DNA of 64,000 bases from contig CAUYUJ010015028.1 in NCBI GenBank assembly GCA_963575745.1, positions 32,501 to 96,500 on the forward strand, written 5' to 3'. The notes beneath the pieces were generated by a model that worked only from the letters and a program-made list of their open reading frames with translations, made no database searches and was not told where the DNA came from. Positions 19,326-30,480 of the stretch are shown in pieces; positions within the stretch are counted from its first letter, which is position 1, and each line of letters starts with the position of its first letter. This DNA is from Prorocentrum cordatum (lineage: Eukaryota; Sar; Dinophyceae; Prorocentrales; Prorocentraceae). Made by a program: the position numbers and the translations under genes.

Positions 19326-19354
19326 TATATTATCTTGCTCAGTGTGTCTAGAGC

Positions 19355-22175
19355 TCCGACGACCTATTTCGGCACGGCACCGGTCGATGCAGCCCCTAGG
19401 CCCCCACCTCCCAGCGCGTCCCTCCGCATCCACATTCTAAAGCAGCCGTGCCGAAGCCCCTCGGCTCTCCGCATCCCTCCCGCGCCAGCCAGCGCAGCCA
19501 GCTCGCCAGCCAGCGCGCCCTTTCGGCATCGGTCCCACCAGCCAGCGCGCCCCCTCCGCCCCAACCGCTGCATTTCGGCACGGCACCGGTCCCACCAGCC
19601 AGCGCGCCCCCTCCGCCACCACCGCTTCATTTCGGCACGGCCGTGCATGGTCCCACCAGCCAGCGCGCCCCCTCCGCCCCGACCGTGTTTTTTTCGGCAT
19701 GGCACGGGTCCCACCAGCCAGCGCGCCCCCACCGCCCCGACTGCTTTATTTCGACGCGGCACCGCCCCCCTGCACCTTCCGCGCAGCCAGTTCCTCCGCC
19801 TCGACCCCAGCTCGCCCCCTCCGCCTCGACCGCTTCATTCCGGCACGGCACCAGTCCCACCAGCCAGCGCGTTCCCACCATTCAGCGCCCCCCCCTCCCC
19901 ACCAGCCAGCGCAGCCAGCCCAGCCAGCGCGCCCCCACCGCCCCGACTGCTTTATTTCGACGCGGCACCGCCCCCCTGCACCTTCCGCGCAGCCAGTTCC
20001 TCCGCCTCGACCCCAGCTCGCCCCCTCCGCCTCGACCGCTTCAATCCGGCACGGCACCAGTCCCACCAGCCAGCGCGCCTCTTTTTGCCCCGACCGTTTC
20101 ATTTCGGCACGGCACCGGCCAGAGCCCCCCCTCCGCCCATAACCTGTTCATTTCGGCACGCCCCCCCCTTGCGTCCCTCGCGCAGCCAGCCCCTAAGCCC
20201 CGACCCCCAGCGCGGGCCCTCCGCCCCCGCGTTTTTTTTTGGCACGGCACTGGCCCCACCAGCCAGCGCGAGTCTCCTCCTCGACCCTTTGATTTCGGCA
20301 CGGCACCGGCCCCGCCAGCCAGCGCGCCCCCTCCGCCCCGACATCGTTCTTTCGGCACGGCACCGCCCCCCCTCCCTCACCAGCCAGCGCGGCCCCCTCC
20401 GCCCCGACTTCTTCATCCACCAGCCAGCGCGCCCGTTCCGCCCCGAATGCTATATTTCGGCACGGCGGAGGTCCCACCAGCCAGCGCGCCCCCTCGCCCC
20501 GACCGCTTTATTTCGGCACAGCACTGCCCCCCCACCAGCCAGCGCGTTCCCTCCGCCCCAACCCCTTTCTTTCAGCACGGCACCGACCTCGCCCCCGCAC
20601 CGCCCGCGCAGCCAGCCCGTCCGCCTCGACCCCAGCGCGGGCCCTCCGCCCCGACCGCCAACCCCCCTCCTCGCCATCCCCGCGCCCGAGTCTCCGCCTC
20701 CCTTTTATTTCATCACGGCACCAGTCCCGGCCAGCGCGCCCCCTCCGCCCCGCCTTTTTGCTCTACCAGCCAGCGCGCCCGCTCCGCCCCGACCGCTTTA
20801 TTTCGGCACGGCGCTGGTCCGACCAGCCAGCGCTCCGCTCCGACCATTTTATTTTGTTTGTGCAGTGTATCTAGAGCTCCGACCACCTTGTCTTGGCACG
20901 GCACCGACCCCCCATCCCGCGCTCCACCTCCGCATCACCCCGACCACCAGCCAGCGCCTTCCCTCCGCCCCAACCCCTTTATTTCGGCAGGGCACCGCCC
21001 CCCCCCATCCCGAACGCTCCATCCGCACCCCTTCGCCCGCCAGCCAGCGCGCCCCCTCCACCACGACAGTTTTTTTTCGGCACGCCACCGCCTCCCCCAT
21101 CCCGAGCGCCACCTCCATCACCCCACCCACCAGCCAGCGCACCCCCTCCGCCCCGACATTTTTGATTTCGGCACGGCACCGCCCCTCTCCCCCCGCGCGC
21201 CCCCCCCCCCCCCCCCCCGCATCCCCCAACCACCAACCAGAGCGACCATTCCGCTCCGACCCCTTTAATTCGGCACGGCACCGCCTCCCCCATCCCGCTC
21301 GAATCCCCCGCGCCCTCCCACCCACCAGCCAACGCGCGCTCCCTTTGCTATAGACCCTCCGCATCCTCACACCTACCAGCCAGCGCGCCCCCTCCAGCCA
21401 GCGCCCCTCCCGCAGCCCCCCATCCACCAGACAGCACGCCCCCTCCGCCCCGACACCTTCATTTCGACACGGCACCGCCCCCTCCGCCCAGACCTTGTCA
21501 TTTCGGCAAGGCACCTGGCCCCTCCGATCCCGCATGCCACCCCTACATCACCCCACCCACCAGCCAGCGCGCCCCATCCGCCCCGACCGCTTTCTTTCGG
21601 CACGGCACCGCCCCCCCAATCCCGCGCGCCCCCCCTGCATCAGCCCACACCAATCAGCGCGCCCCCCCCGCCCCGATCCTTTTTTGTTCGGCACAGCACC
21701 GCCCCCCCTCCCATCACGCGCGCCCCCTCTGCATCCCCCCGCCTGCCAGCCAGAGCGCCCCCTCCGCCCCGGCCTCTTCATTTCGGCACGACACCGCTCC
21801 CCCTGCTTCCCGCGCGCCTTTTTTTCCGCATCCCCCACCCACCAGCCAGAGCGCCATCTCCGCTGCGACCCCCTTTTTTCGGCACAGCACCGCCCCGCCC
21901 CGACCCCTTCTCATAGGCCCGCCGCCCGCGCCCACTCCGCTCCCCCCCACCCGCCCGTCAGCGCGCCCCCTCCGCCCCGACCCCATTATTTCGGCGCGGC
22001 ACCGCCCCCTCCGCCCTGACTCCTTCCAGTTCGGCACCGCCCCCCCCCCCATCCCGAGCCCCCTTTTCCGCATCCCCCCGTACACCAGCCAACGCGCCCC
22101 CTCCTCCCCGACCTTTTTCGTTTCGACACGGCACCGCCCCCCCCATCCCAAGTGCCTTCCGCTCCCCATCTCCTC
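19355..22175. repeat. Large minisatellite array (~55-75 bp units)
   Basis: About 2.8 kb of degenerate units built from TTTCGGCACGGCACCG, CCCCACCAGCCAGCGCGCC and CCCTCCGCCCCGACC. A subunit, AGTGTATCTAGAGCTCCGAC, seen near 19338 and 20860, suggests higher-order structure. Frames of over 600 codons cross the array in several frames at once (Pro/Ala/Ser-rich on plus, Gly/Arg/Trp-rich on minus); they are products of the repeat, not genes. Confidence 0.8.
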
Positions 22176-22355
22176 GATCATTTCTGTCATGTGTCCCGCA
22201 TTGCGCGTGCTGTCTTGGCAGGCCGCGTGCCAGAGGCCAGGGCCTCGCCCACTTAGCCTCAGATGTGCTCGGGTGACCGCGGGGCAGCGTTATCTCCGTT
22301 CGTTCTCTGCTCTTTACGTCCCCCCTTCCTGCGGGCCGGAACCATCACCATGTCT

Positions 22356-22527
22356 GGTTGGCCTGCTTTCCACCACCACCACCATAAGTTGGAGGGAGCG
22401 GGGATCCCCCTCCTCCGCCTCCTCCTCCTCCTCTTCGTCCTTGTCCTCCTCCTTGTTTTCCTCATCCTCCCCCCGTCTAACGTACAGTGGTGGTGGTGGT
22501 GGTGGTGGTGGTGGGAAACAGGCCCAT
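22356..22527. mobile_element. Family F hairpin element, copy 2
   Basis: The left arm, GGCCTGCTTTCCACCACCAC then CATAAGTTGGAGGGA, pairs with the right arm, AGTGGTGGTGG..GGTGGGAAACAGGCCCAT. The loop is a CTC-rich array. The arms match the copies at 9542 and 46693. Confidence 0.6.
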
Positions 22528-22876
22528 GAACATCCGCAGCCTCGCGGCCGCATGTCGCGGACGCGGCCCCCCATGGACACGAGGCGGCGCTGCGCGGCTG
22601 GCCCGCGCGGAACGGATCCACAGGGTCGCGTATCCGCGGCACCGCGCCCGTGTGCCCAGGCCGCGGAGGCACGCATCTGCACGGCAGGTTCGCGTCGTGC
22701 CGACCGGCGGCGACCCCAGCGCGTGCGCTGAAGGTTGAACGCCGCCCGTGGCCCAGAGTCGGCCCGTCGTCGAACGGTCCGGCGTTCACGGAACGGCCGC
22801 TCGTTCAAGTTTGCACGACCCCCTGCGGTGTCAGGAACCAACGCCGGGGTCGACACGACGCGAATTTGCCTTACAT

Positions 22877-23040
22877 TCAGGAGGAAAAGAAACACACAGA
22901 CACAATTAATCCTCGATTCCCCAGAAAATATGGAAAAATATGGGAAGTGGGGGGGAAGACAGAAACCCAGAAAATATGCGAAAATATGGTACATCTTTTT
23001 ATTTGTGTGCATTTATTTGTGTGTCCTGGGGCCCCTTCAT
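22877..23040. mobile_element. Family B element (TCAGGAGG...CCCCTTCA), copy 1 with 4-bp TSD
   Basis: 164 bp, starting TCAGGAGGAAAAGAAACACA and ending TGTCCTGGGGCCCCTTCAT. It is flanked exactly by ACAT (22873-22876 and 23041-23044). The ends are imperfect inverted repeats. The interior holds AAAATATGGAAAAATATGGG and TTATTTGTGTGCATTTATTT. Two further copies (57104-57282 and 57471-57634) also have perfect 4-bp flanking duplications. No coding capacity. Confidence 0.75.
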
Positions 23041-23234
23041 ACATGTCCGTCGCTGATCCTCCCCTCCCCGCCCCTCTCGGTGCCAGCGCAGGCGCGCCGA
23101 GCTTCGGCGCGCCCGTCGCCGCCACCAGCAAGGCCACCTCAGGGGGGGCGGGAGCGGCGGGGGGAGCGCTCCGCACACCTCGGGCTAAGGTGTCCCACGC
23201 TTGTCGCTGTGTGGGGCACCCCCGGGCCCTTCGT

Positions 23235-23460
23235 CAGAGCCCCGAATCATCAGGGGTAACTCGGGTCAGGGGTAACTCGGGTTCCTTTTTCGGGAGTCCG
23301 AACCCGACTTACCCCGGACCCGAGTTACCCCGGATAACTCGGGCGTCCAGAGCCCCGAATCATCAGGGGTAACTCGGGTCAGGGGTAACTCGGGTTCCTT
23401 TTTCGGGAATCCAAACCCGAGTTACCCTGGACCCGAGTTACCCCGGATAACTCGGGCGCC
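23235..23460. repeat. Tandem duplication of a 113-bp hairpin unit
   Basis: Two near-identical 113-bp copies (23235-23347 and 23348-23460) begin CAGAGCCCCGAATCATC. Within each, GGGGTAACTCGGGT motifs pair with ACCCGAGTTACCCC further on, around a TTCCTTTTTCGGGA centre, so each unit folds into a strong hairpin. No coding sense. Confidence 0.8.
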
Positions 23461-23757
23461 CAAGGATAGAAACTCTTGGAAAGAGGCCCCTCGGCTCCGG
23501 GACCCGTTTCGCGAGGGACCCCTGTTTCGTTCGTGCCAAGCTCGCGTCTCTGGACGGCGAGCGCCCGAGGTGCGACAAGCGCCCATGCTGAGGTCTTCGA
23601 GCGTTCTCGTCGGTCCCCAGAGGTGTCCTCGGGCTGCTGTCAGGGGTTTCCGGTCCCGCTATCGCCGGTTTCCCCTCCCCCAGCTAGTGACTAGTGCCCC
23701 TGCAACGCTGCCCATCAAGGATCAAGGATGAGGAATGGGGGTGAGAGAAGAAGTGGA

Positions 23758-23761
<4 letters not shown>

Positions 23762-23812
<51 letters not shown>
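23762..23812 (+). repeat. (CAG)17 microsatellite
   Basis: An uninterrupted run of 17 CAG triplets (CTG on the other strand). It is preceded by GGAGCAA and followed by CCAGGGGAGAC. No exon was identified around it. Confidence 0.95.
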
Positions 23813-23814
<2 letters not shown>

Positions 23815-23939
23815 AGGGGAGACAAGTAGGAGACGGAGGGTGACACTTCAAATCAATGGCAGAATCCATCCTACGCTTCCCTGCCGCCATCCTCCCTCCG
23901 CCTACTCCCCCTTAGTGTATCCAGCATCATCCCCTGTCC

Positions 23940-24640
23940 TCCCCCCTCCGACTGTCTCCTTCCTTCTCCCCCCCTCCTCCCTCCTACTTCTCCTCGGATC
24001 TCCTCCTCCTCCTCCTCCTCCTCCTCCTCCTCGAACTCTTCGTCCTCCTCCCATCCCTCGTATCTCGGGCCTGCCTCTCGGGCGGCATGTCAGTCCCATG
24101 CCGCATGTTCCAATCCACCGCACTCGCGATCCAGGTGTCGTCTCCCTCCCCTCGAGAAGAGACGGGGGATGGTGACTACGATGAGTGGTGATGATCCTGA
24201 TGAGTCGTCCTGATGGTGATACACGAGGAAAGAGGAGATGAAGCCAAAGTGTGTGTGTGTGTGTTTGTGTTAGTTTAGATTTTCGGTGCTGCTGGGCTGT
24301 TTTAGTATCTGGGCTTCGGTTGGTGATCAGGCCACCCCTGCCTCGCTACCCCCCCTCCCTCCCATAGAGAGGCAGGGGTGGAGCCGATGGAGGACGGAGG
24401 GAGGAGGAGGAGGGAGGGAGGGAGGAGGAGGAGCGGGGATGAACGCGATGGAGGGAGGGAGGGGGGCTTCCTCCTCCATCGCCGTTTGCTTGACCCGAGG
24501 GGACCCGTCGCGTTTGCGGTGCCGACGAGGATGGACGTGGACGTGGACGTGAGAGGAGAGGACGACGACGAGCTTGATGATGGCGATGGCGATGACGACG
24601 GAGATGATCATGGCGATGACGATATTGATGCCCACGCCCT
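23940..24640. repeat. CTC, GGA and GAT microsatellite cluster, no gene seen
   Basis: A CTC array at about 23990-24032, a GGA-rich block at about 24395-24475 and GATG/GACG triplets at about 24560-24630, joined by non-repetitive spacers. A GTGTGTGT tract lies at about 24250. I saw nothing gene-like. Confidence 0.6.
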
Positions 24641-25153
24641 TCGTGGGCCTTGGACAAGACAGGGCAGTTTTTAACGGGTCCGTTTTGCAGTGTTTGTTGC
24701 TTGTTCTGGCGCCGTTTTGTCCCTGGGTCCGTCGCCCGTTTCAACTATGGTCGGGGTTCCGGTTCCAATCCCAGAGCCATTTTCGGGGGATGGGCACAGG
24801 AACGTCAGATGAAGACGAGTTCCGACGCCTTCGTCAATGCCGCCGGGTGGCTGGGACCAAGTCACGGGACCCGTTGGGACCGTCCTCTATACCTTCCGTC
24901 GCCGTGGCTGGACCGCCCGAGGATTCTCCGCGGGTTTCTCTGTGGACCCTGGAGTCCTCGGGAAAATGCCCCTTCAGGTTCTGGCCAAACAGGGCACCAA
25001 ACGAGTGCTTGCGCAGAGTACATCTGACGTGCTTCATGGACTTTCTGCGGTCCCCCTGCTGGTGCCCATCGTGCAAAAGTGGCAGCCCCTCCGTGCTAAG
25101 GTTACGGGCTCGAGATTGTCACCGTTGCGAGAGTTGTCGTTGGAGGCTCTGCT
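24640..25153. other. Non-repetitive stretch, no gene identified
   Basis: One plus-strand frame near 25030-25150 has clustered cysteines (CWCPSCKSG, DCHRCESCRW), which could be the end of a degraded Cys-rich retroelement protein. The signal is too short to name. No SL relic or splice structure was recognised. Confidence 0.25.
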
Positions 25154-25439
25154 TAAGTCGAGCACGTCCCACTACAGGAGGAATCTTCAAAAATAGTGTA
25201 AAACAATTGTCGGAGACTATTTTTAAGACTGTTTCTAATTATTCGGGGGGTATTTTGTCATTATTTCGCAACCACTATTTGGAAGCATTTCCCAACCATC
25301 CTGTGGTGTTGGGTCCTCGTTTTGAAGAGACGGTCCCCGCGTTCTCCTCCTCCCGCCTCCTTCCTCCCGCCTCCTCCCCCTCGTCCCTCCTCCCCCTCCT
25401 CCTTCCTCCCTGCGTTTCGCCCACCCAGCAGAGTGATTC

Positions 25440-25880
25440 GTGACCCCGAAGGGAGCTCCACCGAAGGCGCCAGTGGATGGTGGCCTCGGGCCATTTCGGC
25501 ACAGCTCTCATGAGGATCGTGGCCCCGTGGGGAGCTCCACCGAAGGCGCCAGTGGCAGGGTTCGCATGGCGGCCTCGAGCCATTCCGGCACACCTTTCAC
25601 GAGGATCGTGTCCCCATAGGGAGCTCTACCGAAGGCGCCAGTGACAGGGTTCGCATGGCGGCCTCGGGCCATTCCGGCACACACCTCACGAGGATCGTGG
25701 CCCCGTAGGGAGTTCCACCGAAGGCGCCAGTGGCAGGGTTCGCGGCCTCGGGCCAGTTCGGCAGACCCCTCACGAGGATCGTGGCCCCATAGGGAGCTCC
25801 ATCGAAGGCTCCAGTGGCTGGGTTCGCATGGCGGCCTCGGGCCATTTCGGCGCACCCCTTACGAGGTTCGTGGCTCCATA
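25440..25880. repeat. 89-bp satellite, first block (~5 units)
   Basis: GAGGATCGTG recurs at 25512, 25601 and 25690, an exact 89-bp period. Consensus blocks are GGGAGCTCCACCGAAGGCGC, CAGTGGCAGGGTTCGCATGG and CGGCCTCGGGCCATTTCGGC. Frames across it are artefacts of a period that is not a multiple of three. Confidence 0.85.
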
Positions 25881-26310
25881 GTTGTGCTGCTTCAATAACC
25901 GCGCCTGGGCGTCGTACTCCGCCTTGTCGGCGTGCATCGCCACGTCCTCCCTCACGGTTCTCAGAGCCGTCTCTTGCTTCTGCTCCTCTGTCAGAGGGAC
26001 GCCGTCCTCGTCGTCGCCGGCGCCCGCGAAGACGGCCACGAACGTGTCCCTTTGCATGTCGAGCTCCGGTGGGCGAAGATATTATTCACAATTGCGGTAT
26101 TCTCAACTGCATATGGTTGGGTCCTTCGCCAGGCTAATACTGATTGTTTCCCAACCATCCTGTGGTGTTGGATCCTCGTTTGAAGAGACGGCGCCTCGCT
26201 TTCTCTTCCTCCCGCCTCCTTCCTCCCGCCTCCCCCCCTTCGTCGCCATCGTCATCTCCTTGCCTCTGCCATCCGCATGTCTCTGTTTCGGCACGCCCAG
26301 CGCAGCGTTT
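25881..26310. other. Unique spacer between satellite blocks
   Basis: Holds the right end of satellite unit 1 (GGTTGGGTCCTTCGCCAGGC near 26114) and the left end of unit 2 (CCCAACCATCCTGTGGTGTT near 26151). Before these lies about 180 bp of non-repetitive sequence (TGCTTCAATAACCGCGCCTG to CTTTGCATGTCGAGC). Read on the minus strand, this gives a charged frame, FVAVFAGAGDDEDGVPLTEE, that may be a captured piece of host gene. I cannot identify it. Confidence 0.45.
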
Positions 26311-27905
26311 CGTGACCCCATAGGGAGCTCCACCGAAGGCCTCAGTGGCAGGGTTCGCATGACGGCCTCGGACCATCTGGGTACACCTCTCACGAGGACC
26401 GTGGTCCAAAACGGAAAACCGCCGAAGGCGCCAGTGACAGGGTTCGCATGGCGGCCTCGGGCCAGTTCGGCAGACCCCTCACGAGGATCATGGCTCCGTG
26501 GGGAGCTTTACCGAAGGCGCCAGTGGCTGGGTTCGCATGGCGGCCTCCGGCCATTTCGGCACACCCTTCACGAGGATCGTGGCCCCATACGGAGCTCCAC
26601 CGAAGACGCCAGTGGCAGGGTTCGCATGGCGGCCTCGGGCCATTTCGGCACACCCTTCACGAGGATCGTGACCCTATATGGGGCTCCACCGAAGGCGCCA
26701 GTGGCTGGGTTCGCATAGCAGCCTCGGGCCATTTCGGCACCCCCCTCACGAGGATCGGTGGCCCATAGAAACTCCACCGAAGGCGCCAGTGGCTGGGTTC
26801 GCATGGCGGCTTCGGGCCATTTTGGCACACCGTTCACGAGGATCGTGGCCCCATACGGAGCTCCACCGAAGACGCCAGTGGCAGGGTTCGCATGGCGGCT
26901 TCGGGCCATTTCGGCACACCTCTCAGGAGGATCGTGGCCCCGTGGGGAGCTCTACCGAAGGCGCCACTGGCAGGGTTCGCATGGCGGCCTCGGGCCATTT
27001 GGGCACACTCTCACGAGGATCGTGGGCAAGTAGGGAGTTCCACGGAAGGCGCCAGTGGCAGGGTTCGCATGGCGGCGTCGGGCCATTGCGGCACACTCCT
27101 CACGACGATCGTGACCTCATCGGGGCTCCACTGCAGGCACCGGTGGCAAGGTTCGCATGGCGGCCTCGGGCCATTGCGGCATACCCTTCACGAGGATCGC
27201 GGCCCCTTGGGGAGCTCCACCGAAGGCGCCACTGGCAGGGTTCGCATGGCGGCCTCGGGCCATGTCGGCACCCCCCTCACGAGGATCATGGCTCCGTGGG
27301 GAGCTTCACCGAGGGCGCCAGTGGCAATGTTCGCATGGCGGCACTGCCCAATGTCGGCGCACGCCTCACGAAGATCGTGGCCCATAGGAATTCCACCGAA
27401 GGCGCCGGTGGCAGGGTTCGCGTTGCGGCACCGCCCAATTTCGGCGCACCCCTCACGAAGATCGTCCCTCCATAGGAGCTCCACTGAGGATGCCAGTGGC
27501 AGGGTTCGCATGGCGGCCTCGAGCCATTTCGGCGCACCCCCCTCACGGGGATCGTGGCCCCATAGGGAGCTCCACAAAGGGCGCCAGTGGTAGGGTTCGT
27601 ATGGCGGCCCCGGCCACGTACGAAGCTCCACAGAAGGCCCGAGTGGCAGGGTTCGCCTGGCGGCACCGCTCCATTTCGGCGCACCCCTCACGAGGATCGT
27701 GGCCCCACAGGAGGCTCCACCAAGGGCGCCAGGGGCAGGGTTCGCCTGGCGGCACCGCCCCATTTCGGCACACCCCTCACGAGGATCGTGGCCCCGTGGG
27801 GAGCTTCACCGAAGGCCCCAGGGGCAGGGTCTGCATGCGGTTCCCCGCCCATTTCGGCACACCCCTCACACGGTTCGTGGCCCCATAGAGAGGCCCGTCG
27901 AGCGA
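26310..27905. repeat. 89-bp satellite, second block (~18 units)
   Basis: Same 89-bp unit as at 25440, with gradual divergence towards the right end (GGCACCGCCCCATTTCGGCG replaces GGCCTCGGGCCATTTCGGCA). It ends near GGACCCAGGACGCGG and is followed by the unit's right end, TATGGTTGGGTCTTTCGCCA. Confidence 0.85.
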
Positions 27906-28013
27906 TGGACCCAGGACGCGGTATCCACAACTGTTTATGGTTGGGTCTTTCGCCAGGCTGATTTTTATTTGTCTTCCAACATCCGCCTGCAGGGGGACAT
28001 GCCCGACCTAAGG

Positions 28014-29010
28014 CTGCGCTACCCAGAAGGCCCTGTTCGAGGGGCGCCGCGTCCTGAGCCCTTTCTGTGAGTGGTGCGGCGCCTTCGGCGGCAAGCCCAG
28101 ACATCGGCTTATCGGCTGCGACGGCAGCTTTGCGGTGCGTCAGAATTTGTTGATTCGAAGGTTCATGTTGGCTAAAGGGCGGGATGCGTCTGACAACGAC
28201 CTTGGCTTCTCCAGGGCCCATTTTCCGAGCCCTGAGTGGACCTAGCCAAGTTTTTGTTGGATGGTGCACCCCCTTCTGGCAGCCTCGAGACGGGCCAAAT
28301 CTGTTTTGATGATTCTGCGTTTGACCCCATCCGCGATGTGTTCGCGAAGGCCGGTTGGGGAGGCGCTCCTGTGGATGAGGGGGGGATCACGGGCACGATC
28401 GATGGGCATGCGGCATCTCCCCCATCCGCTCGGCTGGGCGGGTGGAGGAGAGGTCTACGCCCTCCCAATGTCCTTCAGGAGCCCTGGGGCGTGCGAAACA
28501 AAGTTAGCCACTGATGGCCAGATGGTCCTGGACATTTGGGCTAAAGGACCGGTCGAAAGTTGCGGTCGGCGAGCTGCGGTATAACATCCTCCCTGGGGCC
28601 AGGAATGTGGGGTTGCCCCTCTCAACCCTCGCCAGCATCAAAGGTCACATGTCTCGGGTCCGCGCCCTGGACCAACGGATCCGTTTCTTGGCTAGGGTTG
28701 GGAGCCGCGAGGCTGATACACTGGCCAGGCTGGGGGCTGAGATGCGCCCGCGCAACCCTGAAGTGCGGAGACTGGCTATAGCCCAGGAGACCCAGGTCAG
28801 CCAGATCGCGACCCCTCATCCAGACCACGATGAGGACGCTATCCCAGCTCGGCCTCCCGGATGTCCAAATAGTCAGAGCAACATTGCGCACCCGTCCGTC
28901 TCAGCTCGAATTGTTGCCAGAAGTTCGAGGCCACCGCCTGGTCCGTGTCAACCAGAATGGTAGGTATCAGTGAACTGTTTGTAGAGTGGCGGGCGGTAGG
29001 GTAGATATTT
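28014..29010 (+). pseudogene. LINE remnant: zinc knuckle, RNase H and C-terminal tail, frameshifted
   Basis: The plus strand encodes the end of a retroelement polyprotein in changing frames. First is a Cys/His knuckle, FCEWCGAFGGKPRHRLIGCD (about 28064-28123), ending at a TAG near 28242. Next is an RNase H start, CFDDSAFDP..FAKAGWG (about 28297-28365). Then comes TDGQMVLDIWAKGP (third Asp, about 28512) in another frame. Finally ASIKGHMSR..READTLARLGA (about 28630-28742) gives the RNase H His and last Asp. A tail, RGHRLVRVNQNGRYQ, follows. At least two frameshifts and one stop make it non-functional. The order is the same as in the LINE at 12574 and the minus-strand remnant at 4750, but the sequence differs, so it comes from another subfamily. 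No RT part is seen; the upstream side is the family A element. Confidence 0.55.
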
Positions 29011-30045
29011 GCAGGGTGGTATGCCGTGGCGTTCGCAGGATCGCGAGGTTCTGCCCACCAGACTCATTCTCTCTGATTGCAGGTGGGTCGCGTCGTTTGG
29101 TGCTCCAGGCGTGGTGTTTTGGGGACCTCTCGGTCGAATCTGCAGTCTGCCACGGCCCTCCCCGTTAGAAGCACGCCAGCAAGAGCCTCCAGATGCTCAC
29201 AGCTGGCGTGGACCCGTCCTCTCATAAAGAAGAGCTCTGATGGAGTATGCGTATCCATCGGTGGGCGCCGCTTGTCAGTGTGTGTCGTCGCGCTGCTGCC
29301 GCCGCCTTCGACGGCACCTACGACTTCCATGCGGGCGGGCCCCTCTCTGCTCTCTCGCTTTTGCATTGCCTCCGCCTTACTCGGCGTGGGACGTTTGCTC
29401 TTGACTCCGAAGGAATCAGTACGAGGAGGGACAGGATAATCACAAGGAGGAGGAGTCGACGGAGGAGCAGGAGTCGAGGGAGCAGGAGGGGGGATAAACG
29501 CTCGGATGGCCAGGGGTCGGTTTCAGAAAGGGTAGACTTTTACTCACAGGCAAGTGGCGGGAAGAGGAGCAGGAGCCGAGGGAGAGGACGAGTCGAATGA
29601 GGAGGAGGGGGACGAGTTGGAGGAGGAGAAAAAGGAAAGGAGGAGGAGGAGGAGAAGTGGCCGATGGAGAGGAGAGGAGGTGGAGGAGGAGGAACGAAAA
29701 GATAACAGGGGGAGGAGGAGACCCCCTCCCCGAAGATAGGCGTCGATGCCCGGCCCGATGGTCGGCGGCACCGTCCCGATGCTCCTCGCGCCGCCCCCGC
29801 TTCTGCCGGCCGTCGGGGCGTCGGTGCCGCAGCTGCTGCCAGGCGCGGCGCGCGGCTTCGGATCCTGACTGCCATGCAATTGCGGATCAGAGTGGCCAGA
29901 CGGGGACGGGGTGGGTCGCGGGTGGGTCTCGGATGGGTCGCGGGTGGGTCGCGGGGTGGGTCGCGTGGGGGGTCTCGGGTGTGTAGGTCGCGGGGTGAGT
30001 CGCGGGCGTGAACAACGACAACAGCAACGCCGGTTCGCTCTCACA
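29010..30045. other. No gene seen; GGA/GAG and GGGTCGCG repeats
   Basis: Non-repetitive at first. A GGA-rich block then runs from about 29440 to 29725 and a short tandem of GGGTGGGTCGCG-like words from about 29905 to 30005. Arg/Glu- or Ser/Pro-rich frames follow the repeats. Confidence 0.45.
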
Positions 30046-30480
30046 TACACGCGTGTCAGCCAACACGTGTTCGGCATACCTTGTACATCCCAGAGTTTCG
30101 ATGCCGGCCTTTTTCGTCTTTGATCGTGCTCCCCTTCGGGAAATCTGTTCCGTCTGTGCCGTGTGCAATTGAGGAAGCTCCTGAGACGAGAAGCAACTTC
30201 AAGCATGGAGCAGGAGAGAGCGACGAGGAAGGGAGTGCTGGAAGGAAGGGAGGCGGAGGGGAAGGGACAAGAAGGCAGGGCCGGTGGAGGACGCGAGGGG
30301 CCAGCACGAGGGGTAAAGAATCCGGTGTGGGAGGGACGTCTCGGGCGAGAGCGCGGTTCCAGGGTGAATTGCGGGGGCGCCCTGGGCGAGAACGCGGCTC
30401 CAGATCGCCGAGAAAACGGTTCGTGATGAGATGTTTGGGAGGTTTCAGGCGACAGCGCAATTCCTGTAGAAACTGCATAG
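30045..30480 (+). repeat. Dispersed repeat family (CGCGTGTC...TCTTTGATCG), copy 1
   Basis: CACGCGTGTCAGCCAACA, CGATGCCGGCC and TCGTCTTTGATCGTGCTCCC match the blocks at about 33815-33960, 34700-34840 and 36350-36480. A reverse copy lies at about 36030-36150. Downstream, GAGGAAG and GAGAGCGCG words recur irregularly. The family is strongly diverged and has no conserved frame. Confidence 0.45.

Larger units (their letters stand above)
25154..28011. mobile_element. Family A element split by two satellite-bearing units (composite)
   Basis: The left part (25154-25286) has AAGTCGAGCACGTCCCACTA and CAGGAGGAATCTTCAAA. The matching right part (about 27957-28011) has ATCCGCCTGCAGGGGGACAT and GCCCGACCTAA. 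Together they make one normal-sized family A element. GGCTCTGCT (25145-25153) and GGCTGCGCT (28012-28020) flank it, 7 of 9 identical, as expected of an old 9-bp duplication. Inside lie two direct copies of a satellite unit, each starting CCCAACCATCCTGTGGTGTT and ending GGTTGGGTCCTTCGCCAGGC or nearly so. Confidence 0.55.

Noticed and set aside
19302-21353. 683-codon open frame and its companions on both strands
   Set aside because: They are produced by a stop-free minisatellite; several frames are open at once and the sequence is Pro/Ala/Ser/Arg only.
25454-27888. CRISPR-like array
   Set aside because: The 89-bp units are contiguous and similar throughout, with no unique spacers. It is a satellite in a eukaryotic nuclear genome.
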